Source of the DNA: Pontibacter harenae
Lineage (GTDB): Bacteria > Bacteroidota > Bacteroidia > Cytophagales > Hymenobacteraceae
Reading direction: 5' to 3'
Length of the DNA: 64,000 nucleotides
Assembly (NCBI RefSeq): GCF_020907245.1
Contig: NZ_JAJJWH010000010.1
Span: 62,001 to 126,000, forward strand
The notes under the pieces were generated by a model that did not search any database, was not told where the DNA came from, and saw nothing but the letters and a program-made list of their open reading frames with translations. Shown here in pieces: positions 43,290-52,248 of this stretch (its first letter is position 1; each line of letters starts with the position of its first letter). Position numbers and translations under genes: made by a program.

Positions 43290-44924
43290 CTACTTGTCTT
43301 CGCCCAAGAATGGGTAACGGTAATCTACTGGCGGTGCAAAGGTTTCTTTAATAGAACGAGACGACACCCAGCGCAGCAGGTTCAGCATAGAGCCCGCTTT
43401 GTCGTTAGTGCCCGAAGCACGGGAACCACCGAATGGCTGTTGGCCTACCACAGCGCCAGTTGGCTTATCGTTGATATAGAAGTTACCAGCAGCATCGCTT
43501 AATTTCTTGGTGGCATACTCAATAGCGTAGCGGTCGCGGCTAAAGATAGCACCAGTCAAGGCATAAGGAGAAGTAGAACCTACCAGTTCCACCGTGTCTT
43601 CCCAGTTGTCCTGGTCATACACATAGATTGTAATAACTGGTCCGAAGATTTCTTCGCACATGGTTACGTACATTGGGTTATACGACAGCAGTACGGTTGG
43701 CTCTATAAAATAGCCTTTCGACTTGTCGTAGTTTCCGCCTGCTATCACTTCTACTTCGTTGCTGTTTTTGGCGTCATCAATGTACTTCGCTATTTTGTCG
43801 AAAGACTTTTCGTCGATAACAGCATTGATGAAGTTAGAGAAATCTTCAGGAGGCCCCATTTTAAAAGTTTTCAGGTCCTCGATCACATAGTCTTTTACTT
43901 CTTCCCAAAGGTTGCTCGGAATGTAAGCACGGGAGGCAGCAGAGCACTTCTGACCCTGATATTCGAAAGCTCCGCGTGTGATGGCTGTTGCTAATTGTTT
44001 TGCCTCGGAAGTTTTGTGAGCCAGTATAAAGTCTTTACCACCTGTTTCGCCAACAATGCGTGGGTAAGCTTTGTATTTGTGTATGTTGTTGCCAATGGTT
44101 TTCCAAATGTTCTGGAAAACAGAGGTGCTACCTGTAAAGTGGATACCCGCAAAATCTGCATGGTTGAAGATTACATCTCCAGCCACAGGGCCATCTACAT
44201 ATATTAAGTTGATGACACCATCTGGCAGCCCAGCTTCTTTGAGTAACTCCATAATCATGTGAGCCGCATAAATCTGTGTATAAGCTGGCTTCCATACCAC
44301 CACGTTACCCATCATGGCTGCCGATGTTGGTAAGTTACCTGCAATGGCCGTGAAGTTGAATGGTGTTAGCGCAAAAACGAAGCCTTCTAGCGGGCGGTGC
44401 TCCATGCGGTTCCAAACCCCTGGCGACGACTCAGGCTGCATGCGGTAAATATCAGTAGCGTACTGCACATTAAAGCGCAGGAAGTCTATCAGTTCGCAGG
44501 CAGAATCAATCTCGGCCTGGTAAGCATTTTTAGATTGACCAAGCATGGTAGCCGCATTTAAACGTGCTCTCCAAGGGCCAGCCAATAACTCTGCAGCCTT
44601 CAAAAATATGCTGGCACGGTGTTCCCAAGCCATGTTTGACCACATTTCGCGGGCAGCCAAGGCAGCGTTTATAGCTTGTTCCACGTGGTCTGCATCGCCT
44701 TCGTGGAAGCGGCCCAGTATGTGTTGGTGGTCGTGTGGCTGCAGCATGGGGTGCGTATTGCCTGTGCGTACTTCATCACCGCCGATATACATTGGAACAT
44801 CCAACTCCTGCGATTTCAGTTCTTTATAAACACGCTGTAATTCTGCTCTTTCAGGTGAGCCAGGTGCATACGATCTAACGGTTTCGTTAACAGGTGTTGG
44901 TACTTTAAAAAATCCAGTTGCCAT
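43290..44924 (-). CDS. pruA: L-glutamate gamma-semialdehyde dehydrogenase (P5C dehydrogenase)
   Basis: NAD-dependent aldehyde dehydrogenase that oxidises glutamate-semialdehyde to glutamate, the last step of proline breakdown. 544 residues, the size of single-function PutA-type/ALDH4 enzymes. Key features are 'PRIVGETGGKDFILAH' (catalytic Glu), 'FEYQGQKCSAASRAYIP' (catalytic Cys) and 'DKPTGAVVGQQPFGGSRASGTNDKAGS'. No proline dehydrogenase is in the window. The upstream region holds an inverted pair of dispersed repeats. Confidence 0.95.
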   Translation of the reverse strand: MATGFFKVPTPVNETVRSYAPGSPERAELQRVYKELKSQELDVPMYIGGDEVRTGNTHPMLQPHDHQHILGRFHEGDADHVEQAINAALAAREMWSNMAWEHRASIFLKAAELLAGPWRARLNAATMLGQSKNAYQAEIDSACELIDFLRFNVQYATDIYRMQPESSPGVWNRMEHRPLEGFVFALTPFNFTAIAGNLPTSAAMMGNVVVWKPAYTQIYAAHMIMELLKEAGLPDGVINLIYVDGPVAGDVIFNHADFAGIHFTGSTSVFQNIWKTIGNNIHKYKAYPRIVGETGGKDFILAHKTSEAKQLATAITRGAFEYQGQKCSAASRAYIPSNLWEEVKDYVIEDLKTFKMGPPEDFSNFINAVIDEKSFDKIAKYIDDAKNSNEVEVIAGGNYDKSKGYFIEPTVLLSYNPMYVTMCEEIFGPVITIYVYDQDNWEDTVELVGSTSPYALTGAIFSRDRYAIEYATKKLSDAAGNFYINDKPTGAVVGQQPFGGSRASGTNDKAGSMLNLLRWVSSRSIKETFAPPVDYRYPFLGEDK

Positions 44925-45153
44925 TTTTTTCTATAGTTAGGTTATAGGTGTATTTGAGGTATACGGTTTAAAAAGATACACAAGTATTAAAGATACAAGA
45001 GATACAATTTTTGTACTTTGTACTTGCAAAAGCCTCTACACAAAGGTAGGGCTATTCTGTAGGAATTAAAATTTGCGTGAGATGCGGTGAAATAGAGGCA
45101 GTTTTTGACTAATTCTCGGAGAATTAGATTCTTGAATTGTAGCTACTGTTGTT

Positions 45154-45191
45154 CAACCACCCCTGCCCCTCCTTGTCTAAGGAGGGGAGCC
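45154..45191 (+). repeat. REP-like repeat, copy 2
   Basis: 38 bp: AACCACCCCTGCCCCTCC then TTGTCTAAGGAGGGGAGCC. The centre CCTCCTT-GTCT-AAGGAGG is a 7-bp stem. Shared with 37954-37994 (direct) and 45361-45397 (inverted). Confidence 0.7.
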
Positions 45192-45360
45192 TTATTTACT
45201 ACCGCCATTGCCTTGCATGTAGATGCAACCTTTAATTCATCAAAAAAAAGGAATCTGAACTTGTCGCTGAGCTACCTCTTTTTATCTATGACATCATTCA
45301 TCTGGCATTTTAATCAGTACCTTCGACTATAGCACAAAGCAAAAGAAAGAAGTAATAGCA

Positions 45361-45397
45361 GGCTTCCCGCCTTAGACAAGGAGGGGTAGGGGTGGTT
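45361..45397 (-). repeat. REP-like repeat, copy 3 (inverted)
   Basis: Inverted partner of the 45154-45191 copy; the two face each other over about 170 bp. GGCTTCCCGCCTTAGACAAG followed by GAGGGGTAGGGGTGGTT. Confidence 0.7.
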
Positions 45398-45426
45398 AGA
45401 TTACTACATCCGCTTAACTTCTAGAA

Positions 45427-46128
45427 CTACAAAATCTCTTTCAACTCACTCAGACAGGCTATCTCGTAAGTTGGCTTGGGGCGGTGCGTTGTCTTAAGCC
45501 TTTCGGGGTTAAAGTACACCTGGTCTATGCCTGCGGCGCGGGCTCCCGCTACATCGCAGAGGAGGTTGTCGCCAATCATCAGGCAATCTTCAGGTTTTAC
45601 GCCGATTCGCTCCAGTGCATGCTCGAAAATGCGATTATCAGGTTTTTTATACCCACAGCACTCCGATGTTACCACTTCTTTGAAATAGTCCTGCAGTTTG
45701 GATGAGTTCATCTTAATAGCTTGCACATCTTTGAAACCATTGGTAATAATGTGCAGGCCATACTTTGGCTGCAGGTACTGTAGTACTTCGTGCGTAAACG
45801 GAAACAATGCAGACTTGGTAGGGCAGAGGTAGGTATATGTTTCAGAGATGTCGGCAGGTATTTCGTGCTCCTCAAGGCCTAAGCCCATTAATGTTTTCTT
45901 GAAACGTGTATCACGTAACTCCTGCTGATTTATCTTGCCTCTGTTGTAAAGGTCCCAGAGCAGGTGGTTCACAAATTTGTACTTCTTGTAAAAGGAGTTG
46001 CAGTCGAATTTGCCGTGGCTGGCAAGGTTATACTGCTCAAATAATGTAAAAAGTGTTTCTTCGGAGTTCTTTTCAAAATCCCAGAGCGTGTGGTCCAGGT
46101 CAAATAAAATATGCTTATAGGCTTTCAT
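45427..46128 (-). CDS. YjjG-family noncanonical pyrimidine nucleotidase (HAD)
   Basis: HAD-superfamily phosphatase, 233 residues. Motif I 'FDLDHTLWDFEKNSEE' carries the nucleophile Asp, motif II is 'HIITNGF', motif III the Lys in 'CCGYKKPDNRIFEHAL', and motif IV 'MIGDNLLCDVAGARAAG'. The cap region and 'LWDFE' context match YjjG, which dephosphorylates nucleotides such as dUMP and dTMP and guards against noncanonical pyrimidines. Substrate is inferred from family only. Monocistronic. Confidence 0.88.
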   Translation of the reverse strand: MKAYKHILFDLDHTLWDFEKNSEETLFTLFEQYNLASHGKFDCNSFYKKYKFVNHLLWDLYNRGKINQQELRDTRFKKTLMGLGLEEHEIPADISETYTYLCPTKSALFPFTHEVLQYLQPKYGLHIITNGFKDVQAIKMNSSKLQDYFKEVVTSECCGYKKPDNRIFEHALERIGVKPEDCLMIGDNLLCDVAGARAAGIDQVYFNPERLKTTHRPKPTYEIACLSELKEIL

Positions 46129-46262
46129 GAAATCGTAGTGGGGTGCTAAAAGTAAAACGTTATAATAACGTAGGGGTTGTTGTATTAAGACAGAGTTAGA
46201 AAAAGAGCGGGAATGATTACAATAAAACCAGCGTTTATTAGTTTTAAAGCAGGTTAAATCCT

Positions 46263-46649
46263 TCAGGGAGCGTGCCAGTGGCGTGCCTGTATTTTGTTAG
46301 CTGCCAGTTCTCTGTTAGAGTGTAATATCTCGTATATTTCCTGATCCTTTAGTAGTTTTGGATCACGCTCAAGGTAATTAAAAATCTGGAGCACAACATC
46401 GGCAGCCTCCTCTTTTAGAGAGTAAAATACCCACTGGTCTAGTTTACGCGGTGTTACAAGCGAAGCACCTTTGAGGTAGGAGAGATGCCTGGAAGTTTTA
46501 GTTTGGGTAAAATCCAGTACCTGCTCTAAATCTGAGATGCACATCTCCTTGTTTCGGATAATCAGGTTAACGATCCGAATACGGGATTCATCGGAAAGAG
46601 CTTTAAAGATTTGCTCTCCGAAAGTTAGACTGAAATGTTTTAGCCTCAT
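46263..46649 (-). CDS. ArsR-family winged-helix regulator
   Basis: 128-residue repressor-like protein. 'IFKALSDESRIRIVNLIIRNKEMCISDLEQVLDFTQTKTSRHLSYLKGASLVTPRKLDQWVFYSL' is a typical ArsR winged helix. There is no ELCVCDL metal motif; a single Cys ('EMCISDL') is at the usual metal-site position, and the C-terminus ends in 'RHWHAP'. Possible sensing of metals or redox is unknown. Its start is 74 bp from a divergent gene, and a near-palindrome (AGTATAATTGTACT at 46708-46721) may be its operator. Confidence 0.88.
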   Translation of the reverse strand: MRLKHFSLTFGEQIFKALSDESRIRIVNLIIRNKEMCISDLEQVLDFTQTKTSRHLSYLKGASLVTPRKLDQWVFYSLKEEAADVVLQIFNYLERDPKLLKDQEIYEILHSNRELAANKIQARHWHAP

Positions 46650-46707
46650 AGTTGTAATGGCTGCTTAAACAAAAATAGCTAAAAGCTGCCATAATAAAAG
46701 AAAATAC

Positions 46708-46721
46708 AGTATAATTGTACT
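46708..46721. promoter_or_regulatory. Candidate operator between the divergent ArsR and CarboxypepD_reg genes
   Basis: AGTATAATTGTACT is symmetric except for one base pair (two positions) and sits immediately before the ATG at 46724. Assignment to the ArsR protein is inferred from proximity only. Confidence 0.3.
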
Positions 46722-46723
46722 AC

Positions 46724-47386
46724 ATGAAGTTTTCAATACCCCTTCCTGATAAGCTAGAGAAAAAAGTGAGACAGGGCCTTTTTGCAATGTTGGCGTTTGT
46801 GCTTATAGGTATAAGTATGCCGCAAAGCACTATGGCACAAGGCCAGAAGCGCGTAGTACAGCTTTCAGGTTTTGTAGCGTTCGGCGATAGCTTGTTTGGC
46901 ATTGGCGGCGTGAACGTGTATGTGCCTGAAACTACAAGAGGAAGCATGACGAATGAATTCGGCTTCTTCTCTATGCCGGTGGTTACTGGCGATAGCGTGC
47001 TTTTTAGCGCTTTAGGTTATAAAACCCAATACCTGATTATCCCAAAGAATTTCAAAAACGATAGCTATTCAGTTATCATACAGATGCAGGAAGATGCCGT
47101 GACGCTGCCAGAGATTACAGTTATACCCTGGGCGACGGAACGAGACTTCAAAAATGCAGTGCTAGCCGTTAAACTTCCTGACGAAGGTAGGGCCATTGCA
47201 ACACAAAACCTGGACCCGAAGAGGCTTGAGGAGCTATTCCTGACTACACCAATGGATGGCGGTGGTAACTTCAGGTTCTGGAATCAGCAGCAGATACAGC
47301 AACAGCAGAATCGCATTATGTATCCAACTATAAGCCCTTTTGCTATTCCAGCCCTTATCAACTCCATTTTTAAAGGTAATAACTAA
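46724..47386 (+). CDS. Exported protein with carboxypeptidase-like regulatory domain
   Basis: 220 residues from ATG 46724 (an earlier TTG is less likely). A long signal region ('KKVRQGLFAMLAFVLIGISMPQSTMAQ') precedes a CarboxypepD_reg-like beta-sandwich (about 46-125): 'VVQLSGFVAFGDSLFGIGGVNVYVPETTRGSMTNEFGFFSMPVVTGDSVLFSALGYKTQYLII'. This resembles the N-terminal domain of SusC-like proteins, but no barrel follows. The C-terminal part ends Gln/Asn-rich ('NQQQIQQQQNRIMYP'). Function unknown. Divergent from the ArsR gene. Confidence 0.8.
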   Translation: MKFSIPLPDKLEKKVRQGLFAMLAFVLIGISMPQSTMAQGQKRVVQLSGFVAFGDSLFGIGGVNVYVPETTRGSMTNEFGFFSMPVVTGDSVLFSALGYKTQYLIIPKNFKNDSYSVIIQMQEDAVTLPEITVIPWATERDFKNAVLAVKLPDEGRAIATQNLDPKRLEELFLTTPMDGGGNFRFWNQQQIQQQQNRIMYPTISPFAIPALINSIFKGNN

Positions 47387-47758
47387 AGCGGTATATTATA
47401 TGTAGCATTTTATATGCCGCGATACTACTTAGCTGTTGTACTTCTAAGTGCTTCTGCAAAGGCTATAGGATGTATTTGAACATCCTATAGCCTTTTTTCT
47501 TTTCTACGGATGCCTGCCGAGGAGGTGTTCATAGGTTGCCAGCGTTACTGAAGATTCTATCTTTTAGAAGAAACTGTAGTTATAAGAAGCGGGAGTAAGT
47601 GTAATAGGTAGTTTCAAGCTATGCAATTCAGTTTGTAAAAGTAACCAACATCAGTCTGTTTCGTTATTTGCCTATATAGATACGTGCGTATACTGCAGGA
47701 GGAACCATTTTGTGCCTGTGCTACGTGCGGTTGCTCATAGCCTTAACTAAACATACTT
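47387..47758. other. Intergenic region between the CarboxypepD_reg gene and ndh
   Basis: 372 bp containing one strong terminator (47461-47498) and otherwise no recognisable element; a promoter for ndh is presumably in the last 150 bp. Confidence 0.4.
47461..47498 (+). terminator. Terminator of the CarboxypepD_reg gene
   Basis: 13-bp perfect stem (GGCTATAGGATGT with its complement), 6-nt loop, followed by six T; 74 bp after the stop codon. Confidence 0.8.
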
Positions 47759-49108
47759 ATGCTTGAATTCGATAAGCTATCGCTAAATATACCTGATACC
47801 ACCAAACCACGTGTCGTGATTATAGGTGGAGGCTTTGGAGGAATAAACCTCGCCAAAAAACTGAAGTGTGAAGACTTTCAGATAGTCATGTTCGATAAGC
47901 AGAACTATCATGGCTTCTGGCCACTTCTGTACCAGGTAGCTACGGCTGGGCTAGAGCCTGATGCCATTGCAGAACCACTACGAAAGATATTCGGCAGTGA
48001 CGACTACCAGGACTTTCACTTTCGGTTGGTACGTGTCACGCAAATAAATCCTGCCGTAAAAACAGTATCCACGCCAATCGGAGACTTGCCTTACGATTAC
48101 CTTGTAATCGCAACAGGCACCAAGTCGAATTACTTTGGCAACGATCAAATTAAAAAGTACTCTTTCCCTCTAAAGAAAGTGCCTGATGCCCTTAACCTGC
48201 GTAGCCAGTTTCTGCAGTGCTTCGAGCAGGCCAGCATGACGATAGACCCAGAGATCAGGCAAAGTTTGCTAAACTTTGTAATTGTAGGCGGAGGACCAAC
48301 GGGAGTAGAGCTTGCTGGGGCCCTGGCTGAAATGCGCAAGAACGTGCTGCCTACCGATTACCCAGGTATAGATTTTGGGAAAATGAACATCTACCTAGTA
48401 GAGGGCATGGACAGGGTGTTGCCTCCTATGTCGCCAGAGTCTAGTGCCAAAACGCTAGGGTATCTGCAAGGCTTAGGTGTAAATGTTATGCTTAACACTT
48501 TGGTTGACTCTTACGACGGAAGTGTGGCGACTTTTAAAAACGGGGAAAAAATTATAGCACACACGCTTATTTGGGCCGCAGGTGTGTCAGGAGCTTTGAT
48601 TGAAGGACTTCCAACTGAAGCAGTTGAAAGAGGAAGAATACTGGTGAACACACATAACCAAATACTTGGCTACCCAGACATGTTTGCCATTGGCGATATT
48701 GCCTTCATGAAAACGGATGAGTACCCGCGTGGGCACCCAGGCGTAGCGCAACCAGCCATACAACAAGGAAAATTGCTAGCCAAGAACCTCCAACGGCTGG
48801 TAAGAGGCGAAAAACTGGAGGATTTTAAATATCATGACAAAGGTTCGCTGGCTATTATTGGCAGAAACAAAGCGGTAGCTGACTTGCCTAAGAACAAGCA
48901 CCTGGGAGGTTTCTTTGCCTGGATCATCTGGCTGTTCGTGCACATCATGTTCCTGGTTGGCTTCCGAAACAAACTGGTGGTGCTAAGTAACTGGATTTAC
49001 CACTTCTTTACTTATGAGAGAGGCACTCGCTTAATCATCAGGCCGTTTGTGCGCAAAGGCGATAGAGCGAAGCGGAAGTTTATAAATAACTATAACGCTG
49101 ATGAATAG
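47759..49108 (+). CDS. ndh: Type II NADH:quinone oxidoreductase (NDH-2)
   Basis: 449-residue single-chain flavoprotein that passes electrons from NADH to the quinone pool without proton pumping. First Rossmann fold 'VVIIGGGFGGINLAKKL' binds FAD; second 'FVIVGGGPTGVELAGALAEM' binds NADH. 'AIGDIAFMKT' closes the FAD site and 'VAQPAIQQGKLLAKNL' is the quinone-proximal segment. A C-terminal hydrophobic and amphipathic tail ('FFAWIIWLFVHIMFLVGF') gives membrane attachment. It lies close to complex I, but is monocistronic with its own terminator. Confidence 0.9.
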   Translation: MLEFDKLSLNIPDTTKPRVVIIGGGFGGINLAKKLKCEDFQIVMFDKQNYHGFWPLLYQVATAGLEPDAIAEPLRKIFGSDDYQDFHFRLVRVTQINPAVKTVSTPIGDLPYDYLVIATGTKSNYFGNDQIKKYSFPLKKVPDALNLRSQFLQCFEQASMTIDPEIRQSLLNFVIVGGGPTGVELAGALAEMRKNVLPTDYPGIDFGKMNIYLVEGMDRVLPPMSPESSAKTLGYLQGLGVNVMLNTLVDSYDGSVATFKNGEKIIAHTLIWAAGVSGALIEGLPTEAVERGRILVNTHNQILGYPDMFAIGDIAFMKTDEYPRGHPGVAQPAIQQGKLLAKNLQRLVRGEKLEDFKYHDKGSLAIIGRNKAVADLPKNKHLGGFFAWIIWLFVHIMFLVGFRNKLVVLSNWIYHFFTYERGTRLIIRPFVRKGDRAKRKFINNYNADE

Positions 49109-49165
49109 CTTTTAGAATTACGACTTTTTGTACTGATTACTAATTCAATACACGATTAACAAATA

Positions 49166-49204
49166 AAAAACCCCTTCGGACATTACATCCGAAGGGGTTT
49201 TTTT
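49166..49204. terminator. Bidirectional terminator of ndh and the M1 peptidase gene
   Basis: 12-bp perfect stem (AACCCCTTCGGA with its complement), 7-nt loop and A/T runs on both sides, between two convergent genes. Confidence 0.85.
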
Positions 49205-49218
49205 ATGATTGAACTAGC

Positions 49219-51552
49219 TTATTGTCCGTTACCGTTGCTTTGGTTTCTGCGGCTTGTAGCACGCTCACGTTGCATCGGGTTCAGAGGCGTTTGCCTTTGT
49301 TGCTGTTGGTAAATCTCGAAGCGAGATGGTGCCAAACGACGAGGGAAGTTGTTGTTTGCAAGCTCCACATCGGCTGTTTCCAGGTATGGGTCCAGCGTAA
49401 AGTTTACAACAGGTTTCTCAGTGATAAACACTTTTGTAATGTCGTTGTTGTTATAGCGCCAGATCTCAGCAGGAATGTTAACTATTTCTTCAGATCCGTC
49501 TTCAAACTCCATACGCACAATCAGTGGCATAACTAAACCACCCAAATTCTTGAAATCAACCTCGTAGAAGTTCAAGCCAGCATCCAAGGTTTTCTTCTGT
49601 GCTGGTGTTAGGCTGCTTAGGAAAGACTGGTAGCGCTGCTGGTCTGCTGATGTAGTTGCCAATGGGTCGTAGCTGTTATAGAAGTCTTTCAACTCAGGCT
49701 TCGTGTCTACAAGCGTTTTAGAAATATCCTGCAGGTTGCGCTGCTGCGAAAGTGTTTTAGGAGCTTTGTTAAGCTGCTCACGTGTCTGAGCATTTACCAG
49801 CTCTGGGTTCTGAGAATCTACAGTATACCACTTCACGTTTTCAATAGAAAGGTCGGTGTGGTCGGTTGTGTAGAACCAGCCTCTCCAGAACCAATCCAGG
49901 TCAACACCAGAGGCATCTTCCATGGTACGGAAGAAATCGGCTGGCATTGGGTGCTTGAAGGCCCAACGGGTAGCATATTCTTTAAAAGCGTAGTCAAATA
50001 ACTCGCGGCCCATAATGGTTTCGCGTAAAATGTTTAAGCCTGTTGCTGGTTTTCCGTAAGCATTAGGGCCAAATTGAAGCACAGATTCAGAGTTCGTCAT
50101 GATTGGCACCTGCGTATTTTTGGCGCTCTTCATGTAGCTAACAATGTCTTTTGGCTCACCACGTCTGGATGGGTAATTACGCTCCCATTCCTGCTCAGCA
50201 AGGTACTGTACAAAGGTGTTCAAGCCTTCATCCATCCACGTCCACTGGCGCTCGTCAGAGTTGATAATCATCGGGAAGAAGTTGTGGCCCACTTCGTGGA
50301 TAATCACAGAAATCAAACCATACTTAATACGATCAGTGTACGTACCGTCTGCTTCAGGGCGATAGCCGTTGAAAGAGATCATTGGGTACTCCATACCGCC
50401 TACAGGGCCGTGTACAGAAATGGCAACAGGATAAGGATAGTCAATGGTGTACTTAGAATAAGTGCGCAACGTATGGCCTACTGCCTCTGTAGAGTATTGT
50501 CCCCAAAGTGGGTTTGCCTCTTTCGGATAGTAAGACATAGCCAGTACGTTTTTGCCTGCTACGTTTACATTCATAGCATCCCAGATAAACTTACGAGAGC
50601 TTGCCCAGGCAAAGTCGCGTACGTTTTTAGCGGCAAATACCCATGTTTTCTTGCTTTTTGCCTTGGCTTTCTCTGCTTGTGTGGCTTCCTCCTGCGATAC
50701 CACTACTACAGGCTTATCAGATTTAGCAGCTGTAGCCCAACGCTTCTGTTGGGTAGATGATAATACCTGGTTTGCGTTCTGAAGCTCGCCTGTTGCGCCT
50801 ACTACGTGGTCGGCAGGAACAGTGATGCTCACTTTATAGTCGCCGAAAGGAAGGGCAAACTCGCCGCTGCCCAGGAACTGCTTGTGCTGCCAACCGTTTA
50901 CATCGTCATACACAGCCATGCGTGGGAACCACTGCGCCATCTCGTACAGGTAGTTTCCGTCCTCAGGAAAATACTCGTAACCTGAGCGGCCACCCAATGC
51001 TTTCTGGTCGTTGATGTTGTGGTGCCAGTCTATGCTGAACGTATAGCTCTGCTTCGGCTTAAGCGATGTTGGCAGGTCGACACGCATCATCGTGTTGTTG
51101 ATAGTATACTTCAGCGCCTTTCCGCTACGGTCTTTTACTCCTTCAATTTTAAAGCCGCCGTCAAACTCCTCACGCGTAAGGTGCTCCAGTGCCTGAACCG
51201 ACATTCTTTCCTGCACACCACCCGTGTTAGTCATGTTGCTCATCGACTTCGGCTCAAAGATGTTTTGGTCTAGCTGTATCCACAGGTAAGAAAGCACATC
51301 TGGAGAGTTGTTTGTGTACGTGATGGTTTCAGAGCCTTTTACAGACTGATTATCATCGTTCAGCTCTACATTTATGGTATAGTCGGCACGTTGCTGCCAG
51401 TACTGATGACCAGGGGCACCAGAGGCGGTGCGGTAGGTGTTAGGCGTAGGGAGCTCCTGCCCCAACTGCCCAAACTTGGTGTCCTGCGCCATGGCTGCCA
51501 GTGGCCCAGCCAATAAGCCGAATAGCGCAAGTCCTTTAAATAGGTTTCTCAT
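49219..51552 (-). CDS. Secreted M1-family metallopeptidase
   Basis: 777-residue gluzincin. Signal peptide 1-22 ('GLALFGLLAGPLAAMAQ') leads to the beta-domain, then 'HGPVGGMEYPMIS', matching the GxMEN-type substrate motif, and HEVGH at 419-423 with Glu442 after 18 residues ('WMDEGLNTF'). The last 30 residues are Gln/Arg/Asn rich and probably disordered. Likely periplasmic or cell-surface aminopeptidase that aids peptide use. The HupE-like gene lies 60 bp upstream on the same strand and may share a transcript. Confidence 0.92.
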   Translation of the reverse strand: MRNLFKGLALFGLLAGPLAAMAQDTKFGQLGQELPTPNTYRTASGAPGHQYWQQRADYTINVELNDDNQSVKGSETITYTNNSPDVLSYLWIQLDQNIFEPKSMSNMTNTGGVQERMSVQALEHLTREEFDGGFKIEGVKDRSGKALKYTINNTMMRVDLPTSLKPKQSYTFSIDWHHNINDQKALGGRSGYEYFPEDGNYLYEMAQWFPRMAVYDDVNGWQHKQFLGSGEFALPFGDYKVSITVPADHVVGATGELQNANQVLSSTQQKRWATAAKSDKPVVVVSQEEATQAEKAKAKSKKTWVFAAKNVRDFAWASSRKFIWDAMNVNVAGKNVLAMSYYPKEANPLWGQYSTEAVGHTLRTYSKYTIDYPYPVAISVHGPVGGMEYPMISFNGYRPEADGTYTDRIKYGLISVIIHEVGHNFFPMIINSDERQWTWMDEGLNTFVQYLAEQEWERNYPSRRGEPKDIVSYMKSAKNTQVPIMTNSESVLQFGPNAYGKPATGLNILRETIMGRELFDYAFKEYATRWAFKHPMPADFFRTMEDASGVDLDWFWRGWFYTTDHTDLSIENVKWYTVDSQNPELVNAQTREQLNKAPKTLSQQRNLQDISKTLVDTKPELKDFYNSYDPLATTSADQQRYQSFLSSLTPAQKKTLDAGLNFYEVDFKNLGGLVMPLIVRMEFEDGSEEIVNIPAEIWRYNNNDITKVFITEKPVVNFTLDPYLETADVELANNNFPRRLAPSRFEIYQQQQRQTPLNPMQRERATSRRNQSNGNGQ

Positions 51553-51612
51553 TATTAAGTTGATGAAAGGTAGATTAGTTTTGTTTATTCTTGAGTGTTA
51601 GGTGTTTGAACG

Positions 51613-52248
51613 CTAAAAGATATTGTTTTCTAAGATCATAATCAAGGATATGCCTGCTGCGGCACTCGAAAGCACCATAATCCAGTCGCGCCTTTTAGCA
51701 TTAAAAACGTTCATAACGATAAAGCCCGCTACCAACAGTATAGAAACAATCAGCAGCTGCCCGAGTTCAATTCCAATGTTAAAAGCCAGTAGTTGTTCCC
51801 ATATCTTTGAATTTCTGCCAAGTATAGATTTCAGAAAGTTAGAGAAACCCATGCCATGAATCAGGCCAAAAAGAATGGCCATCAGGTTGTGTAGCGACCA
51901 GATGGGGTGCTGCTTAGACGCTGTTCCTTTCAACTTAAAGAAGTTGATGATACAGGTGAAAAGGATGGTGACAGGTATCAGGAACTCGATAAGTGCAGAA
52001 TCGAACTGAATAATGTTAAAAGTTGCCAGTGCCAGCGTAATAGAGTGCCCGATGGTGAAGCAGGTAACCAATGCAATTACTTTTCGCCAGTCGCCTAAAG
52101 TATAAATAGCGCTCAGGGCCAGCAGAAACAACATGTGGTCGTAAGCCCCAAAGTCGTAGATGTGGTGGAAGCCCAGTTTCAGGTAAGTCTCAAAAACAGA
52201 AGACACAGTGTAGGATAAATAAGTAAGGATGATGACCAAGCGAAGCAT
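51613..52248 (-). CDS. HupE/UreJ-family membrane protein
   Basis: 211 residues from ATG 52248 (a GTG at 52260 is possible). About six hydrophobic segments with 'LGFHHIYDFGAYDHMLFLLAL', 'TCFTIGHSITLAL' and 'LFGLIHGMGFSNFL', the His-rich motifs characteristic of HupE/UreJ proteins thought to transport nickel or cobalt. No nickel enzyme is nearby. It may be cotranscribed with the M1 peptidase gene. Metal transport is inferred from family and His motifs only. Confidence 0.82.
   Translation of the reverse strand: MLRLVIILTYLSYTVSSVFETYLKLGFHHIYDFGAYDHMLFLLALSAIYTLGDWRKVIALVTCFTIGHSITLALATFNIIQFDSALIEFLIPVTILFTCIINFFKLKGTASKQHPIWSLHNLMAILFGLIHGMGFSNFLKSILGRNSKIWEQLLAFNIGIELGQLLIVSILLVAGFIVMNVFNAKRRDWIMVLSSAAAGISLIMILENNIF

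Larger units (their letters stand above)
44925..45426. other. Intergenic region upstream of pruA with an inverted repeat pair
   Basis: 502 bp between pruA (minus) and the end of the yjjG-like gene. It contains two copies of a dispersed repeat in opposite orientation (45154-45191, 45361-45397). The 44925-45060 part should hold the pruA promoter, but I found no full consensus match. Confidence 0.4.

Noticed and set aside
44925..45426. Possible CRISPR or leader sequence because of repeated motifs
   Set aside because: Only two copies in opposite orientation and no regular spacers; this is a REP-like pair.
50074..50760. 228-codon open frame on the plus strand inside the M1 peptidase gene
   Set aside because: It lies antisense to a well-conserved coding region, has arginine/histidine-rich shadow composition and no domain.
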